A DNA stretch of 6,470 nt from the NCBI GenBank assembly GCA_947258735.1, contig CAMYJJ010000169.1, positions 1-6,470 of the forward strand. Reading direction: 5' to 3'. Below are positions 6,346 through 6,470 of the stretch, piece after piece. The notes under the pieces were generated by a model. It was not told the DNA's origin, searched no databases, and worked only from the letters and a program-made list of their open reading frames with translations. Position numbers and translations under genes: made by a program. Position 1 is the first letter of the stretch. Every line of letters starts with the position of its first letter. The stretch is from Thermodesulfovibrionia bacterium (GTDB lineage: Bacteria > Nitrospirota > Thermodesulfovibrionia > UBA6902).

Positions 6346-6376
6346 ATTATACTATACGTTGACCGTTATTCGTTAA
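6346..6376 (-). promoter_or_regulatory. Probable promoter of the CysE-CysS gene
   Basis: A perfect TATAAT (-10) occupies 6346-6351 on the minus strand, 8 nt upstream of the ATG. The best -35 match is TTAACG (6371-6376, four of six bases), but the spacer of 19 bp is long. At optimal 17-bp spacing the hexamer is poor. Transcription would begin near 6339, leaving about 2 nt of leader. This excludes a T-box or other leader riboswitch downstream of this promoter. Confidence 0.5.
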
Positions 6377-6391
6377 ACGTTATCCGTTTTC
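6357..6391. repeat. Degenerate 7-bp tandem repeat, CGTTNNN x5
   Basis: CGTT recurs at 6357, 6364, 6371, 6378 and 6385, exactly every 7 bp, with variable bases at the other three positions (GAC, ATT, AAA, ATC, TTC). It sits immediately upstream of the -10 box of the CysE-CysS gene and covers its -35 region. Confidence 0.7.
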
Positions 6392-6433
6392 ATTTCTTAC
6401 GTAGAATATATTAACGAAATATACATTTTAATG

Positions 6434-6468
6434 ACGGACCACGGACGTCGGATGACGGATTCCGGTGT
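6434..6468. repeat. Degenerate 7-bp tandem repeat, ACGGANN-type x5
   Basis: Units ACGGACC, ACGGACG, TCGGATG, ACGGATT and CCGGTGT start at 6434, 6441, 6448, 6455 and 6462. The CGG core recurs exactly every 7 bp. The unit differs from the CGTTNNN array 43 bp away and is not in the same register. The array may continue past the right edge; the last unit is the most diverged. Confidence 0.7.
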
Positions 6469-6470
6469 TA

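Noticed and set aside
6357..6468. CRISPR array or origin iterons
   Set aside because: Units are only 7 bp and adjacent, with no 25-35 bp repeats or unique spacers, no cas or replication gene and no long identical iterons.
6338..6470. T-box or cysteine-responsive riboswitch upstream of cysE-cysS
   Set aside because: The -10 box is 8 nt from the start codon and no tRNA-binding specifier or antiterminator structure is visible in the 133 nt available.

Overview
The window reads as chromosomal DNA from a Gram-negative, probably anaerobic bacterium of moderate GC content. It encodes an exported periplasmic binding protein, a membrane sensor kinase with a c-type heme attachment motif in its periplasmic domain, a nuclease-like protein with an ATP-cone, and a cysteine-metabolism enzyme. 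The style of the proteins (CckA/NtrB-like hybrid kinase, short Bacillus-type serine acetyltransferase) reminds me of Nitrospirota or Desulfobacterota. That assignment is a judgement from memory and cannot be proved here.

Left part (1-2953, minus strand): a two-gene operon. The upstream gene encodes a secreted PhnD-family solute-binding protein of 290 aa. After 37 nt comes a large hybrid histidine kinase (TM, periplasmic CXXCH domain, TM, HAMP, PAS, HisKA, HATPase, REC) whose C-terminus runs off the left edge. No permease or ATPase gene is visible. The binding protein is therefore more likely the ligand-sensing partner of the kinase than part of an importer, as in the AioX/AioS and TorT/TorS pairs.

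Middle (2954-3320): a 367-nt AT-rich divergent intergenic region. It holds the strong ribosome binding site of the binding-protein gene, a 46-bp interrupted dyad (3000-3045) and a good sigma-70 promoter reading right. That promoter lies so close to the next start codon that the mRNA should be almost leaderless. The gene it drives (3321-4154, plus) has an unusual architecture: ATP-cone, Mrr/AF1548-like PD-(D/E)XK nuclease core and C-terminal helix-hairpin-helix.

Right part (4220-6337, minus, convergent with the nuclease gene across 65 nt): one 705-codon uninterrupted frame that fuses a complete serine O-acetyltransferase (CysE) to a complete cysteinyl-tRNA synthetase (CysS). This joins the committed step of cysteine synthesis to the enzyme that consumes cysteine for translation. 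Its -10 box sits 8 nt before the ATG, again suggesting a leaderless transcript. Upstream (6357-6468) are two different degenerate tandem repeats, each with an exact 7-bp period and five units.

The most notable points are the CysE-CysS fusion, the heme-motif kinase paired with a PhnD-like protein, the ATP-cone nuclease and the heptameric repeats.
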